A stretch of DNA of 64,000 nucleotides from Glycomyces buryatensis (GCF_004912275.1 NZ_STGY01000067.1:1-64000), one strand, 5' to 3'; numbered from the stretch's first letter, positions 44,909 to 58,896 are shown. Translations and numbers: made by a program. Notes: a model not told the origin generated them from the letters alone.

Positions 44909-46144
44909 TCAGTCGCGTCCACCTGCCGGGAGACGCGCTGACACGGCATCCCAGATGGCATCGGCCACCGATTCCTTGCTGGCGTGGACGAGCGCATCGA
45001 TTTCGCCGCGCTCGTCGAAGATCGTGACCGAGTTCTCCGGTTCGCCGAACACGGCGCCGCCGGAGACGTCATTGAGCACCACCAGGTTAGCGCCCTTGCG
45101 CTTGAGCTTGGATTGGGCGTGCTCGGGGCCGTCGTGGGTCTCAGCGGCGAAAACCACGAGGACCTGACCTGGAGTTTTGGCCCGGCCGACGGCAGCCGAG
45201 ATGTCGGAAGTCGAGGTGAGGGCGAGCTCGAGGTCGCCCTTGCGCTTGAGCTTGCGCTCCGAGGCTTCCTTCGGAGTGAAGTCGGCCGGGGCTGCGGCGA
45301 GCACCATCGCGTCCGCTTCCACAGCGGCCCTGACCGTGGCCTCATACAGCTCGCCGGTGGTCGCGACCCGCTCGACGCGGATCCCTGCGGGCAGAGCCGT
45401 GTCCACGTGGGCGGCGATGAGCGTCACCTCGGCCCCGCGCCCAGCGGCCGCGGCGGCGATGGCGATGCCCTGACGGCCCGATGAGTGGTTGCCGATGAAG
45501 CGGACCGGATCGATGGCCTCCCGGGTGCCGCCGGCGGTCACCAGGACCTTGCGTCCGACGAGATCCCGGGTGAAAACAGCGTTCACTCCGGTTCGGGTGG
45601 TGGTGGGCGACGGGCGGGCAGATGTGAGAAAACCCTTCAGGAGGGCGAAGAGCGATTCGGGCTCGGGGAGGCGGCCCGGGCCGGTGTCGGCTCCGGTGAG
45701 GCGGCCCGAGTCGGGCTCGACCACATGGGCGCCCCGCTCGCGCAGCGTCGCGACGTTCGCGCGGGTGGCCGGATGCTGCCACATCTCGGTGTGCATCGCC
45801 GGAGCGAAGACCACCGGGCAGGTCGCCGTCAGGAGCGTCGAGGTCAACAGGTCGTCGGCGCGGCCGGTCGCGGCCCTGGCGAGCAGGTCGGCGGTGGCGG
45901 GTACGACGGCGACCAGATCGGCCTGACGGCCAAGCTGGACGTGTTTGACCTCGGAGACGTCTGCGAACACGCCGGAAGCCACCGGGTGGCCCGAGAGGGC
46001 CTCCCAGGTGGCTTCACCGACGAAATTCAGCGCCGCCTCGGTGGGAATGACGGTCACGTCGTGACCGGACTCCTTGAGGAGGCGAAGCAGGGTGACGGAC
46101 TTGTAGGCGGCGATGCCGCCCGACACGCCCAGGACGATGTTCAC
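44909..46144 (-). CDS. coaBC: Bifunctional phosphopantothenoylcysteine decarboxylase / phosphopantothenate-cysteine ligase
   Basis: A 411-residue two-step CoA enzyme. The N-terminal CoaC flavodoxin-like domain (1-190) has LGVSGGIAAYKS and the PAMHTEMWQHPA motif. The C-terminal CoaB domain (about 195-405) has GGTREAIDPVRFIGNHSSGRQG and KLKRKG repeats near the dimer arm. Starts 9 bp after rpoZ. Confidence 0.95.
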   Translation of the reverse strand: MNIVLGVSGGIAAYKSVTLLRLLKESGHDVTVIPTEAALNFVGEATWEALSGHPVASGVFADVSEVKHVQLGRQADLVAVVPATADLLARAATGRADDLLTSTLLTATCPVVFAPAMHTEMWQHPATRANVATLRERGAHVVEPDSGRLTGADTGPGRLPEPESLFALLKGFLTSARPSPTTTRTGVNAVFTRDLVGRKVLVTAGGTREAIDPVRFIGNHSSGRQGIAIAAAAAGRGAEVTLIAAHVDTALPAGIRVERVATTGELYEATVRAAVEADAMVLAAAPADFTPKEASERKLKRKGDLELALTSTSDISAAVGRAKTPGQVLVVFAAETHDGPEHAQSKLKRKGANLVVLNDVSGGAVFGEPENSVTIFDERGEIDALVHASKESVADAIWDAVSARLPAGGRD

Positions 46145-46153
46145 GCCCGTCCC

Positions 46154-46426
46154 TTAGGCGTCGGGGTCGTCGAAGGCCTTCGTCTCAAGCAGGCCCTTGT
46201 CGAGCTCGCGCATGGCGATCGACAGCGGCTTCTCCTCGGGAGTGGTCTCGACGAGCGGGCCGACGTACTCCAGCAGGCCTTCGCCCAGCTGCGAGTAGTA
46301 GGCGTTGATCTGCCGGGCGCGCTTGGCCGAGTAGATGACCAGCTGATACTTCGACTCGCTCTTCTCGAGCAGGTCGTCGATCGGCGGGTTGGTGATGCCG
46401 ACGGGGTCGGCGACAGTCCCTGACAC
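46154..46426 (-). CDS. rpoZ: RNA polymerase omega subunit
   Basis: A 90-residue omega subunit that supports RNA polymerase assembly and ppGpp response. The conserved core is [32 protein letters not shown], ending [16 protein letters not shown]. It lies between gmk and coaBC, the usual actinobacterial order. Confidence 0.95.
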   Translation of the reverse strand: MSGTVADPVGITNPPIDDLLEKSESKYQLVIYSAKRARQINAYYSQLGEGLLEYVGPLVETTPEEKPLSIAMRELDKGLLETKAFDDPDA

Positions 46427-46455
46427 GTGTTGTCCTTCGTGTGCGACTCGTGGTG

Positions 46456-47058
46456 CTAACGGGCTCCGGACTTGACGATGGCCGGTGAACCCAGCAACTC
46501 TACCAGTTCGGAGGCGGCCTGCTCGATCGACACATTCGTGACCGTGTGATCGAACTCGGCCTCGGAGGCCAGCTCAGCGCGGGCCGCCTTCAGGCGCCGC
46601 TCGATGGTCGCGGCGTCCTCGGTCCCCCGCCCCGTGAGGCGGCGGACCAGTTCGTCCCATGACGGCGGGGCCAGGAACACCAGCTGGGAGTCCGGCATAC
46701 TGCGCCGGACCTGGCGGGCGCCCTGGAGTTCGATTTCGAGCAGTGCCGGGAGTCCGGCTCGAAGGCGCTCTTCGACGGGGCCGCGGGGGGTTCCGTACAG
46801 GTTCCCCGCGTAGGAGGCCCATTCAAGGAACTCCCCCGCGGCGATCATCGATTCGAACTGGTCGGTCGACACGAAGTGGTAGTCGGCGCCGTCGACCTCA
46901 CCCGGGCGCGGCTGGCGGGTCGTGCAGCTCACGGAGAGCCAGACCCACGGGTAGTACTCCTGGATGAGGGCCTTGACACTGCCCTTGCCAACCCCTGACG
47001 GGCCGGAGAGGACCGTCAGACGCTGTGCCGGAGCGGCGTGCGGAAAATCGATGCTCAC
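46456..47058 (-). CDS. gmk: Guanylate kinase
   Basis: A 200-residue kinase for GMP to GDP. Walker A is [15 protein letters not shown], the GMP-binding loop contains [22 protein letters not shown], and [16 protein letters not shown] and the R-x3-LTGR region match the family. It is 20 bp after mIHF and precedes rpoZ by 29 bp. Confidence 0.95.
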   Translation of the reverse strand: MSIDFPHAAPAQRLTVLSGPSGVGKGSVKALIQEYYPWVWLSVSCTTRQPRPGEVDGADYHFVSTDQFESMIAAGEFLEWASYAGNLYGTPRGPVEERLRAGLPALLEIELQGARQVRRSMPDSQLVFLAPPSWDELVRRLTGRGTEDAATIERRLKAARAELASEAEFDHTVTNVSIEQAASELVELLGSPAIVKSGAR

Positions 47059-47078
47059 GCGACTACTACTACCCGAAG

Positions 47079-47402
47079 TTAGGCCTGGTCGCCCTTGAAT
47101 TCATCCAGAAGCGCGGCGCGCTGGTGCTCGCCCAGCCCGCGCAGCCGACGCGAGTCGGCGATCTTGAGCTTCTCCATGATCTGAGTGGCGCGCTTGTCGC
47201 CGATGCCCGGGAGGGCCTTGAGGACGGCCGAGACCTTCATCTTTCCGGAGATGTCATCGGTCGCGGCGGACTTCAGAACCGCGTCCAGGGTGGTCTCGCC
47301 CGACTTCAGCTTCTCTTTGAGCTCGGCGCGGGCCTTGCGGGCGGCGGCGGCCTTTTCGAGGGCTGCGGCGCGCTGTTCCGGTGTCAGTTTAGGGAGCGGC
47401 AC
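47079..47402 (-). CDS. mihF: Integration host factor, actinobacterial type (mIHF)
   Basis: A 107-residue small DNA-binding protein. The conserved start [32 protein letters not shown] and the helix-two-turn-helix ([40 protein letters not shown]) are typical. It is unrelated to IhfAB. GTG 47402 with GGAG is taken as start; longer upstream frame is not homologous. It binds and bends DNA, acting in nucleoid structure and lysogeny. Confidence 0.95.
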   Translation of the reverse strand: MPLPKLTPEQRAAALEKAAAARKARAELKEKLKSGETTLDAVLKSAATDDISGKMKVSAVLKALPGIGDKRATQIMEKLKIADSRRLRGLGEHQRAALLDEFKGDQA

Positions 47403-47550
47403 GGGGTCTCCTTGCAGTCGATGGTTTCGTCCCTCTGGACCTTGACGTGCGGGTATCGCCAAAGCATACCCAGCTCGGGAACGGTAACCCCAGCCTCCGA
47501 CACGCCTGTGACCGGGGGTGGGGCTATCTCCCGCCAAGAGAGCGGGCGAT

Positions 47551-48468
47551 TTATTCCCTCGTCGCCGCCCGGCACTCGGCCTGCAACGCCTCGACGGCGC
47601 TGCGAATGCTCGCCACGGCCGGACCTGGCTGTGCGATTTGTCGGGAATAGGCCGGAATCGCGAAGTTTACAGCCGGTCCCAGCACGCGCGGAAGATCACT
47701 CGGCCTGCCCCCCTGCGCCCCCATGCCCGGTACGAGGATGGGGCCGTTGAAGTCGGACAAATCGTGAGCGGTGTCACGTTGACGGACCTGCGTGTGGGTG
47801 ATTCCGTAAGTCGACTCACGCAGCCTGGCCTCACCTTCGCTCGCGCAGGCGCCCACAGTGGCGCCCAGGACGATGCCGTAGGAACCGAGCGGTTCGGCCT
47901 CGCCGTTGTGCTCGGCGACCTCGTCGATGATCGACTGGGCCACCGATCGGCCGTCGCGGCGGCGGGCCATCTGCACCTGCTTGCCCTCGGGGTTCGAGGT
48001 GCGGGCGAGCACGAACAGGCCCTTGCCGTGCGCGGCGGCGAGGTCGAAGGCGGGCTGGAGGGAGCCGACTCCGAGGAAGGGGCTGACGGTGATGGCGTCG
48101 ACGGCCAGCGACGAGGCCGGGTCGAGGTACGCCTGGGCGTAGGCGGCCATGGTCGAGCCGATGTCACCGCGCTTGACGTCGAGGATCACCAGGGCGCCGG
48201 CCTGGCGGCTCTCGGCGATGACGCGTTCGAGCAGGACGATGCCGCCCGAGCCGAATCGCTCGAAGAACGCCGACTGCGGCTTGACGAATCCGACCGTCCC
48301 GGCGCAGGCCTCGACCATCGTCATCGCGAAGCGCTCGGCCCCGGCGAGGTCATCGTCGAGGCCCCAGTGCTGAAGCAGGGCTCCATGGGGGTCGATTCCG
48401 GCGCACAGCGGGCCTCGCGCATCGAACATGTGAAACGCGCGGGAGCCGAAATCCTTCTTTGCGGACAC
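47551..48468 (-). CDS. pyrF: Orotidine 5'-phosphate decarboxylase (type 2)
   Basis: A 305-residue enzyme of the long, type 2 group (about 270-300 residues), converting OMP to UMP. LCAGIDPHGALLQHWGL, VGFVKPQSAFFERFG and the catalytic array DVKRGDIGSTM (D-K-x-x-D) are visible. It is separated by 148 bp from mIHF and 42 bp from pyrD. Confidence 0.95.
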   Translation of the reverse strand: MSAKKDFGSRAFHMFDARGPLCAGIDPHGALLQHWGLDDDLAGAERFAMTMVEACAGTVGFVKPQSAFFERFGSGGIVLLERVIAESRQAGALVILDVKRGDIGSTMAAYAQAYLDPASSLAVDAITVSPFLGVGSLQPAFDLAAAHGKGLFVLARTSNPEGKQVQMARRRDGRSVAQSIIDEVAEHNGEAEPLGSYGIVLGATVGACASEGEARLRESTYGITHTQVRQRDTAHDLSDFNGPILVPGMGAQGGRPSDLPRVLGPAVNFAIPAYSRQIAQPGPAVASIRSAVEALQAECRAATRE

Positions 48469-48510
48469 GGTTAGCTTCCTTTCAAAAGCACGGTCTTCGA
48501 GGAGCGTGGC

Positions 48511-49614
48511 CTAGGTCGTGGGTGAGGGTCGGGACGGGGGATGCGCGGCGGCTTTGGCGCGCTGCTTGGCGAACTTCTTGTAGCGACGGACGGAACCGCG
48601 GACCACCGAGGGACCGCCGTAGATCAGGCCCGAGTAGATCTGGACCAGGCTGGCGCCCGCGTCGAACATGGATGCGGCGTCATCGGGCGTCATGATGCCG
48701 CCGGAACCGATGATAGGCAACCGCCCCCCGGTTTCGGTGTGCACGAAGCGGACTATCTCTCGCGACACCTCGGTGAGCGGGCGGCCGGAGAGGCCGCCGG
48801 GCTCGGCGGCGATGGCGTCCTCGCTCGGGTCCACCCGGTCGCGTCCCAGCGTGGTGTTGGTCGCGATGACGCCGGCCACGCCGGTCTCCAGGCAGACCTC
48901 GAGCAGCTGGGCGATGGCCGATTCGGTCAGGTCGGGGGCGATCTTGACGAAGACCGGGCGACGCGGCCGCCCGGCGGCGATGCGGTCGCCCTCGGCCCGG
49001 ATCGCGCCGAGCAGTTCCCGCAGCGCCGAGGAGTCCTGGAGCTGGCGCAGGCCTGGGGTGTTCGGCGAGGAGACGTTGACGGCGAAGTAGTCCGCGAAGG
49101 GGTACAGGGTCCGCAGCGAGTGCAGGTAGTCCGGCACGGCCTGCTCGATCGGCACGGCCTTGGACTTGCCGATGCTGATGCCGAGCGGGCAGTCCACGGG
49201 CGGGGCCGCGGTGAGCCGGGCCGCCAGCGCCTGGGCGCCGTCGTTGTTGAAGCCCATGCGGTTGATGATCGCGCCGCTTTTGCGGAGCCGGTACATGCGC
49301 GGTTGGGGGTTGCCCGGTTGGGCCTGGCCGGTGACGGTCCCGAGTTCGGCGAAGCCGAATCCGAGGGCGGGCCAGGCGCCGATGGCCAGCCCCTTCTTGT
49401 CCATGCCCGCGGCGAGCCCGATGGGGTTGGGGAACCGGATTCCGCAGACCTCCACGGGCGCGTTCACGCGGTTGACCTTGATGAGCGCATTGCGGATCTG
49501 CCGCTGGGTGGACACGCGCGAGAGCCAGCGCAAGGTGGTGTCGTGCGCTGCTTCGGCGTCGCCCCGCCCGATCCTGAACAGGACCGGTCGGGCCAGAGTT
49601 TGATAGAGCATCAT
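48511..49614 (-). CDS. pyrD: Dihydroorotate dehydrogenase (quinone), class 2
   Basis: A 367-residue membrane-associated flavoenzyme passing electrons to quinone. [20 protein letters not shown], the catalytic Ser in [23 protein letters not shown] and [32 protein letters not shown] match class 2. An N-terminal amphipathic region for membrane contact is present. 42 bp before pyrF. Confidence 0.95.
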   Translation of the reverse strand: MMLYQTLARPVLFRIGRGDAEAAHDTTLRWLSRVSTQRQIRNALIKVNRVNAPVEVCGIRFPNPIGLAAGMDKKGLAIGAWPALGFGFAELGTVTGQAQPGNPQPRMYRLRKSGAIINRMGFNNDGAQALAARLTAAPPVDCPLGISIGKSKAVPIEQAVPDYLHSLRTLYPFADYFAVNVSSPNTPGLRQLQDSSALRELLGAIRAEGDRIAAGRPRRPVFVKIAPDLTESAIAQLLEVCLETGVAGVIATNTTLGRDRVDPSEDAIAAEPGGLSGRPLTEVSREIVRFVHTETGGRLPIIGSGGIMTPDDAASMFDAGASLVQIYSGLIYGGPSVVRGSVRRYKKFAKQRAKAAAHPPSRPSPTT

Positions 49615-49682
49615 CTACCTGTATACGTCAATTCGGGCGGTGAGCGACACGGCCACGGACGTCGCGCCGCTCACCTGCGGCT

Positions 49683-52998
<3,316 letters not shown>

Positions 52999-53006
<8 letters not shown>

Positions 53007-54132
53007 CGGTAGCAGCCCCTTCTTTGTCGATGAGCGCGGTGAGGCGGTCGAACAGGTAGTCGGCGTCGTGCGGCCCGCCGGCGGCCTCGGGGTGGTACTG
53101 CACGGAGTAGGCGGGGACGTCGAGGCAGGTGAGGCCTTCTACGACGTCGTCGTTGAGGCACACGTGGCTGACCTGGACTCGGCCGAAGTCGGTGTCGAAG
53201 AATTCGCCCGATTCCGGTGGCGCCAAGGCGAAACCGTGGTTGTGCGCGGTGATCTCGACCTTGCCGGTGTGGCGGTCGAGCACGGGCTGGTTGATGCCGC
53301 GGTGGCCGTACTTGAGCTTGAAGGTGTCCAGGCCGAGCGCGCGGCCGAGGATCTGGTTGCCGAAGCAGATGCCGAAGACCGGGACGTTCCGCTTCAGGAG
53401 TTCGCGCGTGACGGCGACCTGGTGGTCGGCGGTGGCGGGGTCGCCGGGGCCGTTGGAGAGGAACACCGCGTCGGGGCCGTCCGCCAGCAGGTCCTCGACC
53501 GTGGCTTCGGCCGGGAAGACCGTGGTGGTGATGCCGCGCGCGGCCAGGCGCCGGGGCGTATTGCGCTTGATGCCCAGGTCGATGGCGGCGACGGTGTACT
53601 TCGCGGTGCCTTCGGCCTCGTAGGTGTAGGGCTCGGCGGTGGTGACGGCGCCGACGTGGTTGGCGCCGGCCATCTGGGGCGAGGCCTTGACCTTGGCGAG
53701 CAGGGCATCGGCGTCCGTGGAGCGCGAGGAGATGCCGACCCGCATGGCGCCGGCCTCGCGCAGGTGGCGGGTGAGGGCGCGGGTGTCGACTCCGCAGATG
53801 CCGACGACACCCTGGGTGGCGAGCTCGTCCTCGAGCCCGCGCTTGGAGCGCCAGTTGGAGGCGACGCGGGAGGGGTCGCGGACGACGTATCCGGCGACCC
53901 AGATGCGGCGGGACTCGTCGTCCTCGTCGTTCCAGCCGGTGTTGCCGATCTGCGGGGAGGTCTGGGCGACGACCTGTCCGTAGTAGGACGGGTCGGTGAG
54001 GGTCTCCTGGTAGCCGGTCATGCCGGTGTTGAAGACGGCCTCGCCGAAGGTCTCGCCGACCGATCCGAAGGCCTCGCCCCGGAAGACGCGGCCGTCTTCG
54101 AGTACGAGGATCGCGGGTGCTCTGCTGGTCAT
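52999..54132 (-). CDS. carA: Carbamoyl-phosphate synthase small subunit
   Basis: A 377-residue glutaminase subunit. The N-terminal domain ([36 protein letters not shown]) is followed by a class I glutamine amidotransferase with [15 protein letters not shown] (nucleophile Cys) and the His/Glu in [15 protein letters not shown] 54132 overlaps the pyrC stop (4 bp), and its end overlaps carB by 8 bp. Start chosen by overlap and motif onset. Confidence 0.96.
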
Positions 54133-55442
54133 ACGGTCGTCTCCTCCACAAGCTTGCCTTCGAGGACGGTAGCGCGTCCGCGAAGGAACGTCGCCTGGAT
54201 CGTTACCGGGAGTTCCATCCCGGCGTAGGGGGTGTTGCGGGAGAGGGATGCGAGTTCGGCCGGCACGACGGTCCAGGACCGGGCCGGGTCGACCAGGGTG
54301 AAGTTGGCCGGCGCCCCGGCGATGGGGTCGTGGCCGTGGCCTTCGAGTCGGGCGATGCGCGCCGGGGTGCGGGAGGTGCGCTCGGCGACGACGTCCCAGT
54401 CGACGTCCTCGGGCCCGCCGAGAGCGAGCACCGAGATCGACAGGGCCGTCTCCAGGCCGAGCATGCCCGGACGGGCGGCCGCCCACTCGCAGTCCTTGTC
54501 CTGCGGGGCGTGCGGGGCGTGGTCGGTCGCGACCGCGTCGACGACGCCCTCGGCCAGCGCGGCACGCAGGGCCAGGACGTCGGCCTCGCGGCGCAGCGGC
54601 GGGTTGACCTTGAAGACCGGGTCGTAGGACCGGGCGGCCTCGTCGGTGAGCAGCAAGTGGTGCGGGCAGACCTCGGCGGTGACGGCGACGCCGCGGGCCT
54701 TGGCCTCGCGGATGATGTCGACCGACCGCCGGGTCGAGATGTGGCAGAAGTGGATCCGCGCGCCGGTGTACTCGGCCAGGAGCACGTCGCGGGCGATGAT
54801 CGACTCCTCGGCGACCGACGGCCAGCCGGGCAGGCCGAGTTCGGCTGAGACGGTGCCCTCGTTCATCTGGGCGCCCTCGGTGAGCCGGGGCTCCTCGGCG
54901 TGCTGGGCGATGAGGCCGTCGAAGGTCTTGACGTATTCGAGGGCGCGGCGCATCAGGCGCGCGTCGGAGACGCAGTGGCCGTCGTCGGAGAACATGCTGA
55001 CGGCGGCGGCCGAGTGGGCCATGGCGCCGATCTCGGCGAGGCGTTCCCCGCCGAGGCCGACGGAGACCGCGCCGATGGGCTGGACGTCGGCGTAGCCCGC
55101 GGCGCGTCCGAGCGCGGCGACCTGCTCGACGACACCGGCGGTGTCGGCGACGGGGTAGGAGTTGGCCATGGCGCACACGGCGGTGTAGCCGCCCTTGGCG
55201 GCGGCGCGGGTGCCGGACCGGACGGTCTCGGCGTCTTCGCGGCCGGGCTCCCTCAGGTGGGTGTGGAGGTCGACCAGGCCGGGCAGGAGCACCAGGCCGT
55301 CGGCGTCGACGACTTCGGCGCCGGTGCCTTTCAACGACGCCGCGGTGATCGAGCCGGTCTCGGCGACGCGGCCGCCCGAGATGAGCACGTCCGATCGGCC
55401 CTTGCCGACCAGGTCGGCTCCCTTGATGAGTATGTCGCTCAT
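54129..55442 (-). CDS. pyrC: Dihydroorotase
   Basis: A 437-residue class I dihydroorotase of the amidohydrolase fold. Metal ligands [13 protein letters not shown], the catalytic Asp region ATDHAPH, and the histidines in [11 protein letters not shown] and [14 protein letters not shown] are present. It converts carbamoyl aspartate to dihydroorotate. ATG overlaps the pyrB stop, and its stop overlaps carA start, giving a tightly coupled operon. Confidence 0.95.
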   Translation of the reverse strand: MSDILIKGADLVGKGRSDVLISGGRVAETGSITAASLKGTGAEVVDADGLVLLPGLVDLHTHLREPGREDAETVRSGTRAAAKGGYTAVCAMANSYPVADTAGVVEQVAALGRAAGYADVQPIGAVSVGLGGERLAEIGAMAHSAAAVSMFSDDGHCVSDARLMRRALEYVKTFDGLIAQHAEEPRLTEGAQMNEGTVSAELGLPGWPSVAEESIIARDVLLAEYTGARIHFCHISTRRSVDIIREAKARGVAVTAEVCPHHLLLTDEAARSYDPVFKVNPPLRREADVLALRAALAEGVVDAVATDHAPHAPQDKDCEWAAARPGMLGLETALSISVLALGGPEDVDWDVVAERTSRTPARIARLEGHGHDPIAGAPANFTLVDPARSWTVVPAELASLSRNTPYAGMELPVTIQATFLRGRATVLEGKLVEETTV

Positions 55443-56359
55443 GCGGTCTCTCCATTCGTGAGCAGGAGGTAGAGGACGGCCATGCGGACCCAGACGCCGT
55501 TGGCGACCTGTTCGGTGATGGTGGCGCGCGGCGAATCGGCCACGGCCGCGGCGATCTCCATGCCCCGGTTCATCGGCCCGGGGTGCATGACGATGGCGTG
55601 GTCGGGCATGAGCGCGAGGCGGCGCTCGTCGAGCCCGTAGAGGCGGGCGTATTCGTTGGCGGTGGGGAAGAACGCGTCGTTCATGCGCTCGCGCTGGACG
55701 CGGAGCATCATGACCGCGTCGGCGTCGGAGAGGCTGGAGTCGAGGTCGTAGGCGACCTCGACCGGCCACTCTTCCAGGTTGGCGGGCAACAGGGTCGGCG
55801 GTCCGACCAGGCGCACCTTGGCGCCCAGTTTGGACAGCAGCCACACGTTGGAGCGGGCGACTCTGGAGTGGACGATGTCGCCGACGACGGCGACGGTGCG
55901 TCCCTCGATGCCGCCGAGCCGCTGCTTCATGGTGTAGGCGTCGAGCAGGGCCTGCGTGGGGTGGGCGTGGGTGCCGTCGCCGGCATTGAGGACGGCGCCG
56001 TCGAGCCACTGGGTGAGGCGCTGCGGGGCTCCGGCGGCGGGGTGGCGGATGACGACGGCGTCGGCGCCCATGGCCTGCAAGGTGAGCGCGGTGTCGCGCA
56101 GGCTCTCGCCCTTGCTGACGCTGGAGGTCTTGGCCGAGAAGTTGACGACGTCGGCGGAAAGGCGCTTGGCGGCGGTCTCGAAGGAGGTGCGGGTGCGGGT
56201 GGAGTCCTCGTAGAAGAGGTTGACCACGGTGCGCCCGCGCAGGGTCGGGAGCTTGGGGACCTCGCGGCCGGAGACGGCGTCGGCCATCTGCCCGGTGAGC
56301 TCGAGGATGAGCTCGGCCTCGTCGCGGGTGAGCTCCTTGGTCGTCAGGAGGTGCTTCAT
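55439..56359 (-). CDS. pyrB: Aspartate carbamoyltransferase catalytic subunit
   Basis: A 306-residue enzyme with [18 protein letters not shown] (carbamoyl phosphate site), HPTQALLD and the aspartate-binding loop [20 protein letters not shown]. No regulatory PyrI is seen. It starts 4 bp inside the pyrR stop. It catalyses the committed step of UMP synthesis. Confidence 0.96.
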   Translation of the reverse strand: MKHLLTTKELTRDEAELILELTGQMADAVSGREVPKLPTLRGRTVVNLFYEDSTRTRTSFETAAKRLSADVVNFSAKTSSVSKGESLRDTALTLQAMGADAVVIRHPAAGAPQRLTQWLDGAVLNAGDGTHAHPTQALLDAYTMKQRLGGIEGRTVAVVGDIVHSRVARSNVWLLSKLGAKVRLVGPPTLLPANLEEWPVEVAYDLDSSLSDADAVMMLRVQRERMNDAFFPTANEYARLYGLDERRLALMPDHAIVMHPGPMNRGMEIAAAVADSPRATITEQVANGVWVRMAVLYLLLTNGETA

Positions 56360-56940
56360 CGCTCCTCGCCTCCGGTCAGGATGACGGCGTCGCGATCGTC
56401 GTACTCGACCAGGCGCACGGCCACGTTCTCATTGCGGGCGGTGGGGATGTTCTTGCCGACGTAGTCGGCGCGGATGGGCAGCTCGCGGTGGCCGCGGTCG
56501 ACCAGGATCGCGAGTTGCACCTGCGCGGGGCGGCCCAGGTCGAGGAGGGCGTTGAGGGCGGCGCGGACGGTGCGCCCGGAGTAGAGGACGTCGTCGACGA
56601 GGATGACCCGCTGGTCGTCCACGCCGGACTGCGGCAGGTCGGTCGGTCCGAGCGCGCGCAGGGCGCCGCCGCGGCGGAGGTCGTCGCGGTAGAGAGTGAT
56701 GTCGAGGGTGCCGGCGGGGACGTCGATGTCGGCGAAGCGCCGGATGCGCTCGGCGAGGCGGCCGGCGAGGGCCACGCCCCGGGTGGGGATGCCCAGGAGC
56801 ATCGTGTCGGGGGCGCCCTTGGTCTTCTCAAGGATCTGATGGGCGATGCGGTCGAGAATCCGGCCGATGTCGTCGGCGGCCAGGATCTGCTTGCCGCCGT
56901 TGGGATCACCAGGTGTCTGCCGCAGGGCAGGAGCAACCAC
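56356..56940 (-). CDS. pyrR: PyrR regulator / uracil phosphoribosyltransferase
   Basis: A 194-residue RNA-binding regulator with weak UPRTase activity. The PRPP loop [18 protein letters not shown], the GIPTRGV, and a basic RNA-facing surface are visible. GTG 56940 is used because GGAGG sits 6 bases before it. It heads pyrR-pyrB-pyrC-carA-carB. A PyrR-site RNA motif lies 17-27 bases upstream of its start codon, so autogenous translational control is likely. Confidence 0.93.
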   Translation of the reverse strand: MVAPALRQTPGDPNGGKQILAADDIGRILDRIAHQILEKTKGAPDTMLLGIPTRGVALAGRLAERIRRFADIDVPAGTLDITLYRDDLRRGGALRALGPTDLPQSGVDDQRVILVDDVLYSGRTVRAALNALLDLGRPAQVQLAILVDRGHRELPIRADYVGKNIPTARNENVAVRLVEYDDRDAVILTGGEER

Positions 56941-56956
56941 GCGAACCTCCTTCTCC

Positions 56957-56967
56957 GCCTCACGGGA
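56957..56967 (-). promoter_or_regulatory. PyrR-binding RNA site
   Basis: In the pyrR leader mRNA TCCCGTGAGGC matches the PyrR binding-loop consensus UCCNGNGAGGY (recalled from Bacillus/mycobacteria), flanked by CCG/CGG closing pairs. It lies directly before AAGGAGG of pyrR, so bound PyrR would block ribosomes. Confidence 0.7.
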
Positions 56968-57213
56968 CGGTCTGTTAAAGAACGGTTTCGTCGCGGGCCA
57001 TCTTACGTCGCTCGTAACTGTGCGTGAAGGCAGACCGGGCCGAGGTGACGCTGAAAGTCGACCGGATGAGGGGTTTAGTAAGGTTTGGACAACGGTTGTG
57101 AGGGCCTTACGCGACGAAGAACACGTGTTTCGGGCACCCCAACGGCCAATGGTCACCGACCGTAGTCAACAATAGGATTCCTCTCGTACCGAAAACTTGG
57201 AGTTGATTCCAAC

Positions 57214-57711
57214 ATGGCGACATCTGACTACGCCAAGGCGCTCGGCAACCGGCTGCGCGACATCCGCATGCAGCAGGGACTGTCTCTGCAAGGCGTCGAG
57301 GACAAGTCCGGCGGCAAGTGGAAGGCCGTCGTTATCGGTTCCTACGAGCGCGGGGACCGGTCCATCACCGTCAGCCGCCTCGCCGAGCTGGCCGACTTCT
57401 ACCGCATCCCCGTCTCGGAGCTGCTGCCGGAGGGCGTGCCGCTCCCCGTCGAGCAGCCCGAGAAGATCGTCCTCAACCTTGAGGCGCTGTACGACCACCC
57501 GGACCCCGACCTGGAGCACGTCGCCAAGCTGGCACGCTCGATTCAGCAGCGTCGCGGCGACTACAACGGCCGGATCCTGTCGATCCGCGCCGACGACCTG
57601 TACACCCTCGCGGTCATCTACTCGACCACGCCTTCGGGCCTGATCGAGAAGCTCGAGGACTTCGGCGTGCTGGTCCACGACCTGCAGGCCTTCTTCGCGA
57701 CCGAAGAGTAG
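57214..57711 (+). CDS. bldD: BldD developmental regulator
   Basis: A 165-residue regulator with an N-terminal HTH_XRE DNA-binding domain (LGNRLRDIRMQQGLSLQGVEDKS, residues 10-72) and the C-terminal c-di-GMP domain. The signature R114-G-D116-x8-R125-x2-D128 is intact. In Streptomyces BldD with c-di-GMP represses sporulation genes. It lies between pyrR (divergent) and nusB (convergent), matching Streptomyces. A partial BldD-like half-site is about 170 bp upstream, so autoregulation is possible. Confidence 0.95.
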   Translation: MATSDYAKALGNRLRDIRMQQGLSLQGVEDKSGGKWKAVVIGSYERGDRSITVSRLAELADFYRIPVSELLPEGVPLPVEQPEKIVLNLEALYDHPDPDLEHVAKLARSIQQRRGDYNGRILSIRADDLYTLAVIYSTTPSGLIEKLEDFGVLVHDLQAFFATEE

Positions 57712-57727
57712 AAGCGCAGTACGACAA

Positions 57728-57762
57728 ACGGCCGGGCCGCCCCGAGGGGGCGACCCGGCCGT
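57728..57762. terminator. Bidirectional terminator between bldD and nusB
   Basis: A 16-bp stem ACGGCCGGGCCGCCCC / GGGGCGACCCGGCCGT with one mismatch and a three-base loop. Convergent genes end on each side within 25 bp. The plus-strand tail has TTT. Confidence 0.8.
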
Positions 57763-57782
57763 CGTGTTTCGGTGCCGCTTGG

Positions 57783-58223
57783 CTATTCGGCCTTGGCGGC
57801 GGCGTCGAGAACCGCATTGATGAACGAGGTGTCGTCCGAGGAGCCGATCTGCTCGGCGACCCGCAGGGCCTCCTTGATGGCCACCGGCGTGTCCACGTCG
57901 TCCTCGAAGAGGATCTCGTACAGGCCGACCCGCAGGACGTTCCGGTCGACAATGGGCATCCGCTGGACCGACCAGCCCGAGGCGGCACGCGCCAGGGCCT
58001 CGTCCAGCTCGCCGCGGCGCTCGTATACGCCGCGCACCAGCTGCTCGGCGTAGGCCGGCAGGCGGGGAGCCTCAGGGTCGTCGAGGGCGCGCTTGGAGCG
58101 CTCGGTCAGGACCGTGTCGACGGTCTCGTCCCGGCTCTCGGCCTCGTAAAGGATTTCCACTGCCCGCATCCGCCACTTGGTGCGCGCGGACAGGCCTCGC
58201 CCGGTGTTCTGCTGCTTCGCCAC
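57783..58223 (-). CDS. nusB: Transcription antitermination protein NusB
   Basis: A 146-residue all-helical protein for rRNA antitermination with S10/NusE. RTKWRMRAVEILYEAESRDE, the ARM-like basic segment and PIVDRNVLRVGLYEILFEDDVDTPVAIKEALRVAEQIGSSDDTSFINAVLD are typical. It starts 4 bp after efp stops, so the two are co-transcribed. Confidence 0.95.
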   Translation of the reverse strand: MAKQQNTGRGLSARTKWRMRAVEILYEAESRDETVDTVLTERSKRALDDPEAPRLPAYAEQLVRGVYERRGELDEALARAASGWSVQRMPIVDRNVLRVGLYEILFEDDVDTPVAIKEALRVAEQIGSSDDTSFINAVLDAAAKAE

Positions 58224-58227
58224 TGCC

Positions 58228-58785
58228 CTATGCCCGCGAAAGGTATTTGCCGTCGCGGGTGTCGACCTTGATCTTCTCGCCGTTGTCGATGAAGAGCGGG
58301 ACGTTCACGTTCGCGCCGGTCTCGACGGTGGCGGGCTTGGTGCCGCCGGAGGAGCGGTCGCCCTGCAGGCCCGGCTCGGTGTAGGTGATGACCAGTTCGA
58401 CGGCGGCCGGGAGCTCGACATAGAGGGCCCTGCCCTCGTGCATCGCCACGGTCGTCTCGGAGTTCTCCAGCATCCACTCGGCGGCGTCGCCGACCAGGCC
58501 GGGGCCCAGCGGGAACTGGTCGTAGGTCTCCATGTCCATGAACACGAAGTCCTCGCCCTCCTTGTAGAGGTACTGCATCGTGCGGCGGTCGACCTGGGCG
58601 GTCTCGACCTTGGTGCCGGCGTTGAAGGTCTTGTCGACGATCTTGCCCGAGGGGATCTGCTTCAGGGTCGTGCGCACGAACGCGGGGCCCTTGCCGGGCT
58701 TGACGTGCTGAAACTCCTGGACCTGCCAGAGCTGGCCCTCCAGGTTGAGCACCAGGCCGTTCTTGAGATCGTTCGTGGATGCCAC
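58228..58785 (-). CDS. efp: Translation elongation factor P
   Basis: A 185-residue EF-P that rescues ribosomes stalled at polyproline. [20 protein letters not shown], the tip-loop [12 protein letters not shown] with Lys (unmodified or unknown modification) and [16 protein letters not shown] and C-terminal [29 protein letters not shown] match. GTG 58785 is used, with GAAAGAGA upstream; upstream in-frame sequence is not conserved. Confidence 0.95.
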   Translation of the reverse strand: MASTNDLKNGLVLNLEGQLWQVQEFQHVKPGKGPAFVRTTLKQIPSGKIVDKTFNAGTKVETAQVDRRTMQYLYKEGEDFVFMDMETYDQFPLGPGLVGDAAEWMLENSETTVAMHEGRALYVELPAAVELVITYTEPGLQGDRSSGGTKPATVETGANVNVPLFIDNGEKIKVDTRDGKYLSRA

Positions 58786-58896
58786 GGGCGTTCGTCTCTT
58801 TCGGTAGAGGTTAGCGATTGACCGACGGTCTATGGTAGCCGCCGCCGGGGATCCTCCCCCGTTCAGGAGCACCGGCTGTGTTCAGCGGCGCAGCTC

